This document shows positions 13,164 to 25,179 of a DNA stretch of 64,000 nucleotides, in pieces. Below the pieces are notes generated by a model, which did not search any database, had not been told where the DNA came from, and saw nothing but the letters and a program-made list of their open reading frames with translations. The stretch is from Wolfiporia cocos. Its lineage: Eukaryota > Basidiomycota > Agaricomycetes > Polyporales > Phaeolaceae. Positions within the stretch are counted from its first letter, which is position 1, and every line of letters starts with the position of its first letter. The position numbers and the translations under genes are program-made. The stretch lies in assembly GCA_029448655.1 (NCBI GenBank), contig JACCLO010000013.1, positions 1,798,001-1,862,000 on the forward strand, written 5' to 3'.

Positions 13164-13642
13164 TATATAGTATACAGTAAAAACCATATATACATGATAT
13201 ATACATTAAATAGTTGGAGCCTTATGCACACCATACTCTTATTGTTTATAATGTTAGTGACCATTGCTTCTAACCATGTTGGCACTGCTGCTGAAGTGCT
13301 AAAGACTTGTCGGTAGGTGTTCTGTAGATGAAATTATGACAGCTACTCTGGGAATCAAACCTAAGACTCCAGCCAAAAGAAATGACAGCAGTGCACACAA
13401 AAATATGCTGTTGACCCATACTGCTACTGAAATATTATATACTGCACTATGTCTTGTGGCAAAACAAAAAGAGACATGCAGTTGTTTGTCCACTAAGTGC
13501 CTGACATCACGCAATTTTACACACTCGCGCAATTTATCTTATTTTTTGCACAAAGTGGACACCATTGTGCAGGAGGGGTGCAGCCATAGCAATAACATCT
13601 ATTGTCCCCTAAAACATGCCTGTTACACGCATTTTGAGCCAC

Positions 13643-13745
13643 ATTACAGTCGTTCCCAGCAAATTATGTCAAAGTCACTTTTTTGTGCATCATCTCAATG
13701 TGCCAAAGCTCCGAGCCAAAGTTCCAAGCTATCTTCCGACTTGTA
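13643..13745 (+). repeat. Left arm of a 100-bp inverted repeat pair
   Basis: About 100 bp ending ATCTTCCGACTTGTAA match the reverse complement of 15711-15805 with few mismatches. The pair lies about 2 kb apart. It could be two copies of one element in opposite orientation; no target duplication was found. Confidence 0.7.
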
Positions 13746-14226
13746 AATGCCCATAGGTGTCTGTCACCTGTATGCTACATCTTGAACCTTTTTCTTGAGT
13801 TCAAACATGTCGTGTTTCTCAGATGAAGAAGATGAACTGTTTCCTGATAGAATCCCCTGAGGCCAGAGATGCCCAGAATCTTGCATATATCATCCTGTAC
13901 CCAACCACTTGCCCATAGATGAAGAGCACACAGATTCATATCTTCGCTGATCTTTCTATTTCCCATAGCTGTTGGAACACAGAGTTGCTGTGGGCGAGCT
14001 CACGCATGCCTGAATGCCACGAGCATGTCAGGAGTTGGGTACAATAGAGCTGAAAATGGTGTGAGGGCAGAATGATATATAGTTGCTCAAAATTTATATG
14101 GTACCTCACACATTTTCTCACCATCCCTTGTTGTTCATGGGTCCAGATGTGATGCTGAATTCACTCGTCTCATGACTGTTTCAACAATAGCTGTATAAAA
14201 CAGTGTAGTACAACAGAAGTACATAG

Positions 14227-15671
14227 TGTCACAGACTGACATTTTTATTGATTTTCGTACGTTTCCTTGTTCTTATGGCATTTATCCCTCCGTTACCCCG
14301 TACTGTACAGCTACACTACGGTCTACACGTTCACTCATACTCTACATCCTCGTGACTCAGCCTATGAGCGCCAGTGGCAGCGCTAGCAGGGCCGTCACTT
14401 GATCTCGGCCATTACTGGTGGGGATGGGCAACCCCGCCTAGAAATGTGTCCTGAGCTTATCACGTCGGAGTCTGAACTACTTACCCAATGTGGTATTTAG
14501 ATGCCGAGACTGCGAATGTGCCGCTATCGACGCTGGTACTATCGGGACCTGAGCCTGTACCACTGTAGACATGGCTATGTACTGCAACATTCATTCGAGA
14601 TGTAAGCTACGTAGATGCTCAAGATATAATGAAACACCCTTGATACCTTTGTCAGTTCTTTTCAGCGACTCCTCGACGATATCGAGCCATCGAACGCGAC
14701 GTGGCGGCGCTCGCATCCCAGTTAGGAAGGCAGATGCATTCATACCACTGGCACGTAAATATTCTGCACCTCACAAGTACATTCATTCTGTAGGTAGGTA
14801 ATGATCTCAGAGTGCTTTATTGATAGTGTAGTTTCGACCTGAGCGATCTTAGGGTCCTATCGCTTTTCACATCATGATTGGCAAGCATTCTAAATCATAT
14901 TCCCATACATTGATGGATTGGTATCTCCTCCTTCAACAGTGATCTACAGCAAAAACCTAGTACACAGATCGATCTTGTTTGCTTTTCCGCAGAAATCGTT
15001 GGGAACACATTTCCGTTAAACTGTCTCGTAGTTGCGGTGTGCCATGCGCGATGTACGAAATTGTACAGTACAGATTTTATCTCAAAATTCTGTTCCGAAG
15101 AAATTGATGTATTCAATGTTCTGAGCAATACATCCCATTGACACAAGGCATGAATGTTTTTATCTGAGGAGCCTTTACATTGATACCGTCGCGCTCTGCG
15201 CGCCAAGCTCGTGCCGCAGTGAGAGCTGTCCGGCATGTACTGTGGCGTGTGATAGACGCCGGACATCCGGAATTTGCCGCTCCCCTACGGTTGCCCCTCC
15301 CCATTACTGGTCGACGATCACACGATCACAGCCATTACCAGTCGTCGATCGTCTGACTCACACATGCACGGCCCGGTGTTCCCTTAGTTACCTAGGTAGC
15401 GTTAGGACCTTGGATGTTAGGGTAGGTAGTTAGTACTTACTGCATCCACATGTATATAGTCTAGCTACTTCTGAGGATAGCTCCTCAGAATTAGTATTCT
15501 CGGCATTGGGCCTTAGTGCCCCTTACCTTTAGTCTCCCTGCATGCCACCTGCCGTCGACACTCTTATCTTGACTCGCTTGTCTGGGTCTCACCTTCTTAG
15601 GAACCTCGCCCTCTTGGGCCTGGTTATAGGGGTTCCCCGGTGCCCAGTCACACAGACTTAGGTCTGTGTCA
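14227..15671 (+). mobile_element. TGTCACA-type LTR-like unit with a nested MULE-like element
   Basis: It starts TGTCACAG and ends GTGTCA, with CATAG duplicated at 14222-14226 and 15672-15676. Without the inner element (14420-15302 plus its 9-bp duplication) it is about 553 bp, a normal size for the family. TATATAG is at 15453-15459 and palindrome arms TTCTGAGG/CCTCAGAA at 15469-15476 and 15483-15490. The motif GCCATTACTGG typical of the family is the target of the inner insertion. Confidence 0.85.
14420..15302. mobile_element. MULE-like non-autonomous element, 883 bp
   Basis: Terminal inverted repeats GGGGATGGGCAACC (left) and GGTTGCCCCTCCCC (right) are flanked by the 9-bp duplication ATTACTGGT at 14411-14419 and 15303-15311. 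A 9-bp duplication fits Mutator-like elements; an 8-bp hAT reading is possible. The inside is CpG-rich and contains short open stretches near 14480-14560 (a cysteine pair CRDCEC) and 14690-14790, perhaps captured gene pieces. No transposase was recognised. Confidence 0.75.
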
Positions 15672-15710
15672 CATAGCTGTGAATAGCAGGAGCCTATGGG
15701 CACTTACAAG

Positions 15711-15805
15711 TCGGAAGATAGCTTAGAACTTTAGCTTGGAGCTTTGGCACATTGAGATGATGCACAAAAAAGTGACTTTGACATCATTTTCAGGAATGAC
15801 TGTAA
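15711..15805 (-). repeat. Right arm of a 100-bp inverted repeat pair
   Basis: Reverse complement of 13643-13745 with a few substitutions. The similarity stops abruptly near 15805. Confidence 0.7.
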
Positions 15806-17213
15806 TATGAACAGCTTCACGTCACTCACATGCATGCGGTCCGAGCATCTCACAGCTCGACATCGAACCCTTGCACAAGCATGGAACTTAGTTGCTGAGA
15901 GGCACATGCATATGCACAGGCTATCTAAGGGCTTGTATGGGAATGCAACCTGATATCGCTGTCGACCAATTTCCCTGCCAAAAAATAGACATCCAATAGC
16001 ACTGGCCAGCAATGTTGATATTGCAGTCCCAAACTGTTTTGAAATGTGAACCACTACTGAGCACAGGAAGTGACCACTGTGTGACCCCATGTGACCATAT
16101 TGTGACTGGCCATGCAGACTTTGGATGTGCACAGCTTCCCCACAGCTGACTGTTAGACTTAATGCTGCAAGACAGGCAGTCTAAGGTCGAGTAGTGATTC
16201 AAGATGATGTACTGGGTACAAACCAATGAGGTATGTACATGAAGTGAGGTAACTATTTATCTACATTCAAGAGTGTGCACAGACCATATCACTAGGTGGC
16301 AATGCTTTCCTTTACTACTGGAGTGGTCCATAAATGGAACAATGCCCAAACACTCCAGGTGAACTCCAACACTGACCTCATTTTGAACCTCAATCAGGGG
16401 TGCTGTTTCCCCTAAGATAGCTAGATGTGCAGCAAGAACATGAGTTTGCACTTCAGAGAGGGTTGCATTGGGCATTGAGCCCCAGTGAAAGTACCACATA
16501 TCCTCAGTATACCTGTAAATACCAAAATAAATCAAAATATACCTCTGAGATAACCATCTATACCAAAAGATACCAAAAGCTATATGCCAAGAGTCTTGGC
16601 AGTTCAATTATTGATGCCAAGACTTTTGTCATACTCATACATACTAATTCATATCTTCAACATATCTTTGTCAAGACAATCAAACTTGAGCTTGCCTGTC
16701 AAGTCGAAAAGCCACATTTCAAGACAAGGATTTTTGCATAGTGCAATTGGACTTGGTTGCAAGTCCAAGCGCCCATGTGAGCTAGTCACATGATTGCGTC
16801 ATAGTATTCCCATGTTGCCGCTTTGTCTCTTCCTCTCATCTCTCCCTTGTACTTCTACCATTCTCAAATCTTAAAACTCTGACAGCTAGTAGAGCACTCA
16901 TAGAGGGGGACATCTGCTTCTTGTAAGGCTTCAACTAGAAATTGAGTGAGTATATGTACATACGGCATGTGTTTTTTTGCCTTCTGCTGAGTTCTCAACC
17001 ATCCTCTGGGTTAGATTACAAAGATCACTATGAATTTTCTAGTACATGTTCTGTTGCTGCCATCATACACTTGTCCCATTGCATGTGCTGACATCACGTG
17101 CAGTGCAATGTGACCCCACAATGTATGACTCACCATGGCTCATGGGGATGTGTGTGGCATTCAGCCAGCTTGCATGGCATCGGTGGAGCATGCACTCATA
17201 GTGAGTTCTGTAC
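15806..17213. other. Non-coding, CpG-poor region
   Basis: No gene, tRNA or element with defined ends was seen. Small ORFs lack recognisable motifs. Confidence 0.4.
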
Positions 17214-17697
17214 TGTCACAGATTTAGGTGACATGCCACAGATTTAGGATCGCCAACCAAGGGGATTCGAACTGGTGTGCTCATCGCCCCATCATGTGAC
17301 CTCCCTTGTACATCTCACCACTCTGCCATTCACCAGGCACCTTCAAGTAGATAAGTAGTGCAGTACACCCCGGCCCAGCTTACACCTACATATTACATAC
17401 ATGCTTATGTATGCATGCTGGGACCTTGTCGTTTAGGGTAGACACTTGGTACATAGTGTGTTGCATGTATATTATGTCAACATTAGAGGTCTTACACCTC
17501 TAACACATTCAATCTAGACCTGGGGGCGCTCTGCCCTAGGACTACTCCTTTACTCTGCATGGTTGCCTGCATCGCCCAACAACCTCTTTCATAACTACTG
17601 GCTTGACTGAGGTATCCTCCAATGCCTTCGTCTAGGGTTCAGGACTAAGGGACAATGGCTTGCATGTTGACTAGAGATGTAGTAAGTTCCTGCATCA
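17214..17697 (+). mobile_element. TGTCACA-type solo LTR-like unit
   Basis: It begins TGTCACAG and ends CCTGCATCA, with TGTAC duplicated at 17209-17213 and 17698-17702; 484 bp. TATATTA is at 17468-17474 and palindrome arms TTAGAGG (17483-17489) and CCTCTAA (17497-17503). Its left part carries a tRNA-like segment on the opposite strand. Confidence 0.85.
17254..17344 (-). other. tRNA-like segment inside an LTR-like unit
   Basis: On the minus strand there is an A-box-like TGGCAGAGTGGTGAG (within 17311-17328) and a B-box-like AGTTCGAATCC (17263-17273). These resemble RNA polymerase III internal promoter elements of tRNAs. A complete cloverleaf was not confirmed, so it is called tRNA-derived, not a tRNA gene. 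Confidence 0.55.
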
Positions 17698-18228
17698 TGT
17701 ACTGTTATCACAAATGGCTGAGGTAATGTGCATTCCAATTTCCTACATAGTAAACAGCAACTTACTACCTTACACACAAACTGCTGCAGCAACCACCATG
17801 TCTATCACACCAGATACTGCCAATCATGCCCCCAAGGCAGTGGCCATGCATGTGCTGCCCATGCACCCTTGTGTCTGCCACAAATCCCAAATTACAACAT
17901 CCTCATCCGTCTGTCAAGTCACACTGATGAAGGTCTATATGGTGGGTATTACAGGTGGCTGAGGTGCATGCATTCCCCTTTCCCACTTAAATACAAACTT
18001 AAATCTCGCACACATATCTCACACACAATCTGCTGCCTCAGTGCCAATGGCACCAGGTACCACCAATCACTCCCAGTTTCAGCAATGCCGCACATGCTAT
18101 TTCACAAAGAGTCAGTATGTCTTTGAATGCTCAGTCAATAGGTTCAGATTGGCTATGTTCTAGTAGCTTTTGATAGTCTGTAAGATGGGAATTGATATTT
18201 ATTGCTATATTCTGATGGGTTGATGGAG

Positions 18229-19229
18229 TGACACAGAATCATACCTGTGTCTACCGCCTATCCCTAGAGCCTAGTAATCGCCCTATATTGACTAAGTCAA
18301 GGTCTTGCTTATAGTCGCAGTCCCAGACTAGTGAGGGTATAGGATAGAGAGTGTGTTGGAGACAGCAGACGTGATATTGGAGATGTAAGACTGGGGGCAC
18401 ATGCACCCCAAGCTGATGATATTCGGACTGAGGTGTAAGACCTCAGTCACACTGATATATATACATGGGGGACCACTATGCTATGAGATAAAGACCCACC
18501 CTAAAGGCCTGGTCTATGCACAGTATATGAAATAACCCCTATGCATGTGATATGATGTGTAAGTAAGTCACATTGCCAGGTGCCACCTACAGTCCACTGA
18601 TATCTTAGTATCTAATCTAATCTACATAGTCACGTGACTGCTGGCATAGCAAGTCGTGGCTAAGGGGGAATATCACCACTAGGGGAGGGTACAAGATCAC
18701 TGGTTTGAGTCCTGTGGAATGAGGACTAGGGGACTGTCACAACTTTTATTGTGGCATGCCAGACTTACGATTACACTGGGAGTCGAACCCTCAACCTCCG
18801 GATACACCATCGCGTGCGTGCCATTACTGGCACGTATCCTCCATACAAGTTAGCATGCGGCTAGCCCCGATTACATCATAAGTTACATAAGTGTTTAAGA
18901 TCCTGACCAGTAGGCACATGTGCACAGGCCACATCGCTTTAGGGCAAGGGTAGTCACTTAGGACTACAGTGCTACTGTGATGTATATAACCTTGAGAGTC
19001 TGAGGTGTACTCCTCAGACTCATCAATCTTGACCATGCCTTAGGGCACTTAACTCTCATCCTGCTTGCTTGCCCAAGACCACTGCTAGACTGTGCAAGTA
19101 CCTCGACGTTCAACTATAGTACAGTCATATCTGTACATCTTCATCTTAGGAAGTGTCTTGTTAGTTGGGGGTTAGGCGATTGAGGGTGACCCAAGAGTTT
19201 TGGGTCAGGGACCTGTAAAATCTGTGACA
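18229..19229 (-). mobile_element. TGTCACA-type LTR-like unit, reverse, outer host
   Basis: It begins TGACACAG and ends CTGTGACA, with TGGAG duplicated at 18224-18228 and 19230-19234. It is interrupted by a forward unit at 18735-19207 and measures 523 bp without it. A reverse TATATA and a palindrome are near 18420-18470. The B-box-like GGTTTGAGTCC near 18700 marks its tRNA-like end. Confidence 0.85.
18735..19207 (+). mobile_element. TGTCACA-type LTR-like unit nested in another copy
   Basis: It begins TGTCACAAC and ends TTTTGGGTCA, with GGGAC duplicated at 18730-18734 and 19208-19212; 473 bp. TATATAA is at 18983-18989 and palindrome arms GTCTGAGG (18998-19005) and CCTCAGAC (19012-19019). On the minus strand a perfect tRNA B box GGTTCGACTCC lies near 18785-18800. 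Self-nesting shows the family was active more than once. Confidence 0.85.
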
Positions 19230-19234
19230 TGGAG

Positions 19235-19785
19235 CAAAGGCCACTAGCCATGAGTATATTCAGTTATCTTTGGGTAGGCAGTGTTGCTCAACCAGGGCCC
19301 CTGGGTATTTTCTGCTAGCCCTCAGTATACTGGAGAATATGAGAGGTATATCAAGATATCTGTTCTACATTCCTAATTACATCCAGATGGCTTTGGGCAT
19401 CTTACAGTAGCTACTGCTATGTGGGCAGGTGCTTAAAAATATATCTCACATCATCCAACTGTCCGAATTTGTAGCCTATGCTATCCGGTATTATGAAGTA
19501 GGTTCTGGTATGATGCACTTTCACTGGGACTGAGCAGCTGACGTGACGTAGGCGCCAAGCAAGCGCGGCGTGACAAGCGCCCGGCCGCAGCGATATTCCC
19601 ACGGCCGATATTTCTGAGCGCAATCGCTATCGCTGGCCAGCGTTTTCAGGTTGCGTTCCCCTAGGGACACGTCCACTTTTCCCCTGACGCGCGCCTTGTA
19701 TTCCTTATCGTCGACCCTCACTATTCCTCTCCGTCCTTGCAGCGGAACACGGAATTTTTCATTTTATCACATTGCCAGTGCATTC
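19235..19785 (+). promoter_or_regulatory. Upstream region of NLR-B
   Basis: This lies between an LTR-like unit and the NLR-B start codon. From about 19540 the sequence becomes CpG-rich and ORF-poor, as expected for an unmethylated promoter and 5' UTR. No clear TATA box was identified, so the extent is a guess. Confidence 0.35.
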
Positions 19786-22700
19786 ATGGATACTGTAGAA
19801 TGCAGCAGAGAGCCCGACGCGCGAGAGATTTCCACTGGCGGCGGATCTGAGGATGCTCCATCGCCGGACATGACAAGCTCAATCCCGACAATTGTCGTGC
19901 ACCCGGGCGATTCATCCTCGGCTCGCGGACGTCCACGTTCAAGGCTCGGCGGATTGTTGCATATCCGAAGCCGCAGCTACGGACATTCCGAGACAGCCTC
20001 AGTTCCCGCATTGAGATCACCTTCCCCTGCCATTGACAGACCCTCATCTTCTAAGCGCTCGTCGTCCGCGCTGGGTAGATTATCATCTGTGTTTCACCGC
20101 GACAAGAATAGCCAGAGTCCTACTCTGACTGACGCGTCCAGCGCGTCATCTTCTAGAACGAAGAAATTATTGAGTGCTCAGAACATGGACGATGCACTGA
20201 CGCTGGCACAAGATGTGGTGAAGGGGTTAGGGGCATGTGCATCGATTATACCCAATACTCCTGGGCTCAATATCGTCATTTGTAGCCTGGGAAAGGTGCT
20301 TGAAGGAGTTTCAGTACGTGTCCCCGCTATATTGAGGTCCTGATATATTCATAGTGTCATGACAATGTTGCAGGAGGCCAGAGACAGTGCCAAGGAAGTG
20401 AAGAGAATTGCAGACTGCGTGTGCCAGCTAGCGGAGAACGTACAAGCCGCGTACAGGCAGGCCAGGGACCGTAATATGAGCATGTCATCAACTGAAGGTT
20501 CGGAGAACGTCTTTGTAGAGGGCTCGTCTGTCAACGCAGTGGAGGTATCGACTACCGTGACGGCGCGCCGAGCTAGCCAAAAATCAGACTCCGCCGATGC
20601 TCTGAGGGAGGCAATCTCTCATTTGGCAGGGTACGTCGACAGTTACAATACATCGTTTAGACACTGAACCAAGCGTAGCAGAACAATGAACGAAATATCA
20701 GAGGAAGCAAGCGCGATCACGAAGAGCAAAATGATTGTGCAAGTGTTCCGCAGCAAGCAAAATGCTTCAAAGCTCAGCAACATCAGAAAGAAGATTGATA
20801 ACGCTTGCACTAACTTTCAGGTGATCACAGCAGATTAAGAGTTAGGATGCAATGTAATTGCTCACCGGCTGTTGTAGACATGTGCGATTGTGAGGATTGA
20901 GACGACGATCAATTCGATCGACTTGATGACCAAAAAAACCGAAGGGGTGAGTTGATTGTGGGATTCGCTATCGTGTCCCGTATTGAGGACACGTCTTTCG
21001 ATCCTCAGAACATCACTGCGATAGTTGATGGAGTTGGAAAGCTCGGCTCTCAATTTGAATCGGTCAATGCTGGTGTCGGCGGGATCACCGAGGCTGTCCG
21101 TTCAGTCGAGGGGAAGATTGGAGATGTGAGTGTCCACATCATGGGCTTTGTTGGGGTTACCGATGCAATTATATTAGTTCATACGTGACCAAGGCACGTA
21201 CGCTCGGAGCACGCGCTGATTTGATGCACGTCTAACACGATCGTACGCCTACAGATGCGCAGGCCATTTTGAGCAAGTTTCCACATCGTGATCACGCAGA
21301 ATACAGGTCGGCTATAAATGAAGCCAAGAATGGCTACCTGCAAGGCACACGCACTGATTTGTTATCTCGCCTAATGCACTGGGCGACTGGACCGGAACAG
21401 CCGTGTATCTTTATCCTCAGCGGCGCTGCAGGGACGGGCAAGTCGACCGTGGCATTCGAGCTTGCTAAGCGGCTCGACCGTAACGGGCGTCTTGGAGCGT
21501 CTTTCTTCTTTGTTCGTGGCGATGCACATTTGAGTTGTACCACATATGTCATTCCAACAATCGCATACCAGCTCGCTCGATCACAGACATGCCTTCGCTC
21601 CCTCATCATCGAACGTGCCAGTTCTCACCTATCTAGGGGAAATCTACAAAGTCTGGAGGCGCAGATGCAGGACCTGATTACTCAGCCTCTCTCAGACGCC
21701 ACGGAGGATTGTGATCCTGTTGTAGTCATCATCGACGCCCTCGACGAATGTACAGATCAAGCCCTTGAGCGCGTCCCACGATTACTTTATCTTCTCCTCA
21801 AAGGAATACGTGGCCTGCACATCCCCATTCGTGTGCTTCTTACAACCCGTCCTGAACTGCACATCGAGCGCGTTTTCGAGACGGTCGAATTTAAAAGCAT
21901 CACGAAACCCTACCGCCTCGAAGAGGTTCCTCAGGTCAATGTCGACAGAGACATTGCTCTGCTCTTTCAGGATAGACTGGAAAAACTGCCCACATCCAGT
22001 CTTCTATTCGATTCGCGGCCAAACGTGGTACAAGACCTGACTAGGCGAGCGAGAGGTCTCTTCATTTGGGCCGCGACCGCATGTCGCTCTTTGGAGAGAA
22101 ATTCTAGACGCGTCCTTCAGTTCATCGATGCGTTGTTGGACAGTTCAGCCAGCTCAACGGTTAATTTGAATGACTTGGACACTCTGTACCTGACAGTGCT
22201 TCGGTCAGCATTGCCATCAGAATTCTTGAATGAGTGGCACGAGAACAGGGCTGCTATGGAGCGAGTCTTGGGAGCCCTTACACTACTACGAGACCACATT
22301 TCACCAAATGCCCTGGCGGCATTGTTGGATGTCGCAGAGGAAGGAATACTCTCTATTTTGGAACGTCTGCAATCCGTGTCACATTATGATCAGAGCGATT
22401 CAACGGTGCCATTCCGCCCACTACATGCTAGCTTTCCTCAGTTCCTCGTGGACAATCAGCGGTGCCAGGACCCATTCTACTACATCAGCTCACTAATCCA
22501 TCACTCGAGGATAGCGATCGCATGTCTCAAGCTACTGAATACTCACCCCGGGTTTCACCGAAACATACTAGTCCTCGATGACCCTACTGTGGCTATCGAT
22601 GATCTTCCCTCGCTTGTCCAAACGATTATGCCGCCCCACATACAATATGCGTGCAATCACTGGGCTTACCATGTTTCCGGGGCAGATCCTACGTCATCAC

Positions 22701-24484
22701 TCATTCATGAGTTGGATATCTTTTGCTCCCGCAAATTGCTGGTCTGGATCGAAGCATCCAGCATCTTGGGCGAGCTCGATGCCACTGCTAAATCCCTCGT
22801 AAACGCCAATACTTGGTCACGGGTATGTGCTCGAACTCACGTTTTACGCGCCAAACTCAACATTGATGTGCAGGGTCATGGGCTTGTTGCGGCTTCAGAG
22901 CTGCTTCACGACGCATACCGCTTCCTACTTGACGCATTCTCAGCTATCGAAGATTGTCCAGAGAAGATCTATGCTGGGGTCCTGCCATTCGTTCCTGATT
23001 GCCAACTCCATGAGAAATACAGTCATCACGCAGCCGTTCAGTTGCTCTCGCCGCGCAACCAGCAATGGGGTGCATGCGTTCGTGTGATAGGGGATCATAC
23101 CAAAGCAGTGAACAACGTGACATTCTCACCAAATGGTCGATGGATCGCATCGGCATCTCTTGACAAAACGGTTCGAATGTTCGATGCAGTGTCGGGCACC
23201 ACCCTGAACACCATGCGCGGCCATACGAGCTGGGTGGTGTCAGTAGCCGTCTCTCCTGATAGCCAGCTCACTGTCTCCGGCTCTGCCAACGGCGAGATCA
23301 ACATATGGAGCACGGCGTCGGGAGCTCTTACCAAAGTATTGCGGCTTCCGGAGGATGCTGGACGCATTGAGGGAGTCGGGTGTATTTCATACTCTCCGGA
23401 TGGGCGTACTGTCGTCACCGGTTCCCGCACCAGCATCAGGCGCGCCGTTTCCGCAGCATCGGAAATGGGTTCCGGTGCAGATGTGGAGCAGCAGGCAGTG
23501 CTGCATATATGGGATCCAGACACCTGTGAATGTCTACAATCGGTGATCGTGGGTGAACGCACCTATGTGAACTCCGTGGCGTACTCGCCTGACGGTGCCC
23601 ATATCGTCACAGCATCCAGCGATGGGCTCGTCCGGACATGGGATTCACATTCCCTTGATCCCAGAACAACATTCACTGGCCACACCGACATGGTGGTGTC
23701 CGCCATCTTCTTCCCGGATGGAGCAAAACTTATCTCCAGCTCCAGAGACAAGACAATCCGCATCTGGGATGTGACATCAGCACAGTGCACGCGAACGTTA
23801 GAAGGTCACACCGCAGCAGTCAATTCCGTTGTAATCTCCTCGGAAGGCGACTATATTGCCTCAGGGTCAGCCGATTATACCGTCCGCGTGTGGGATGTGC
23901 AATCAGGGGAGGCCCTTGCCACCCTTGAGGGACATTCTGATGTGGTAGGGTCTATTGGGTTCTCACCTGAAGGTGACCATCTTGCATCTGGCTCATATGA
24001 TGGGACTGTCTGTGTATGGGACCTCCAAGCCATTCCAAAGTGGTCCAGCTCACAGTTGATGGGGCATGTAGCCCCAGTCTATTGTGTGGCATTCTCACAT
24101 GATGGAACACTGCTGGCCACAGGTGCTATGAATGGGAGCATCATTATCTGGTGCAGTGACAATCAGGGGCCAAGCAAAGGGTCATCTGATGCATACCATG
24201 GTGCCTCACATTCTCAGCCATCCAGCAGTGCAATGACCACTCTCAGTGCAAGATGGGTGGGGCATTCTCTTGAGTGGGCAGGTGGCAGTGTTCCCAGAGT
24301 GGCATTCTCACCAGATGGCATGATGTTGGCAGCCAGCAGCATGACTGACATAGCAATCTGGTCAGCCACCAGCTATGTGCTCATCCAACAGATCCCACTC
24401 ATTGGTGATATTGATTTGGTCAACCACCTTGAATTCTCTTCTGATAGTGTCACAGAACGGTGTGGCATTTCCTTTCGTTCATAG
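19786..24484 (+). CDS. NLR-B: NACHT-WD40 STAND protein, C-terminus trimmed
   Basis: Seven coding exons: 19786-20313, 20374-20630, 20682-20820, 20878-20946, 21009-21125, 21263-22822 and 22874-24484, giving about 1426 aa. Introns are GT-AG, 51-137 bp. The start ATG is supported by the NLR-C N-terminus (MDxxECSRE in both). Order: Ser-rich tail, helical region built from exons 1-5, NACHT with Walker A GAAGTGKST (about 21425) and Walker B VVIIDALDEC (about 21722), helical linker, then about nine WD40 repeats from 23090. Such proteins are cytosolic signal-transducing NTPases; in fungi relatives work in non-self recognition and heterokaryon incompatibility. The helical N-terminus may be a HeLo/MLKL-like bundle, which is inference. 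A solo LTR inserted at 24448 replaces the last ~100 residues with an 11-residue tail and a stop. DNA after about 24000 has virtually no CpG, unlike the NACHT half. Confidence 0.82.
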
Positions 24485-24855
24485 TCACCTGACTTTAGAT
24501 AAGATCTTGTAGAGATAAGACAAGGGTATGTAGACCACGGTCACAATAGCACATGACTAGCGTCACTTAGTTACAGCGTTACGTCTGTGCGCCTTCTGCG
24601 CACAGACCCTCTTTAGGGCAAGTAGCTAGTGTACAATAAGAGCGCCGTCATGTATATAACGTGGTAGGGATGAGGACGTCTCCTCATCCTTTAGATTCTC
24701 ATCTATAGCGCCCAATGCGCCTCTGCTACATACTGCGCGTGCTAGTCTGCTAGAACCTCTGCCTCACCGGTCGCCCTGGGGGTCTCCCTGTGCATGGCAA
24801 TAGTGCATAGACTTGAGGTTCTGCGTCTAGTATCACAGTAAGTCGTACTGTGATA
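24448..24855 (+). mobile_element. TGTCACA-type solo LTR-like unit in the NLR-B 3' end
   Basis: It begins TGTCACAG and ends ACTGTGATA, with GATAG duplicated at 24443-24447 and 24856-24860; 408 bp. TATATAA at 24653-24659 and arms GGATGAGG (24668-24675) and CCTCATCC (24682-24689). Unlike the host exon it still contains CpGs, so it arrived after much of the CpG loss. It supplies the new stop codon of NLR-B. Confidence 0.9.
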
Positions 24856-25165
24856 GATAGCAGCCAGTTGTATGCACATTTTGATGAAGGTACCAGTCCC
24901 ATGATCTGGTCATGCAAAAACTGGGAAGCTCTGGACTTTGCAGCAAATCACTGGGGTGTTGCATCAGCAAAGCACAATCTGTGGCTGTATGAGGTGAATG
25001 GATGGGTTATGGACAGAAACACAGAAACACAGATTTGCTGGCTTCCTCTGCCAAGAAGGCATGCATACTCACAAGGAGAGGCATGCCATGGAGCAGTGTA
25101 TGCATGTGGATCAAAGTCAGGCATAGTGACCATCCTTGATCTATCAAATGTGCTCAAACATGCAG
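24856..25165 (+). pseudogene. Separated 3' end of NLR-B
   Basis: It encodes the C-terminal stretch matching NLR-C (motifs PMIWSCKNWEAL and GIVTILDLS) without stop codons, followed by the same splice donor GTGAGTACTTC seen in NLR-A and NLR-C. Cut off by the solo LTR, it is no longer in frame with the rest. The next small exon would start near 25216. Confidence 0.8.
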
Positions 25166-25179
25166 GTGAGTACTTCTGA

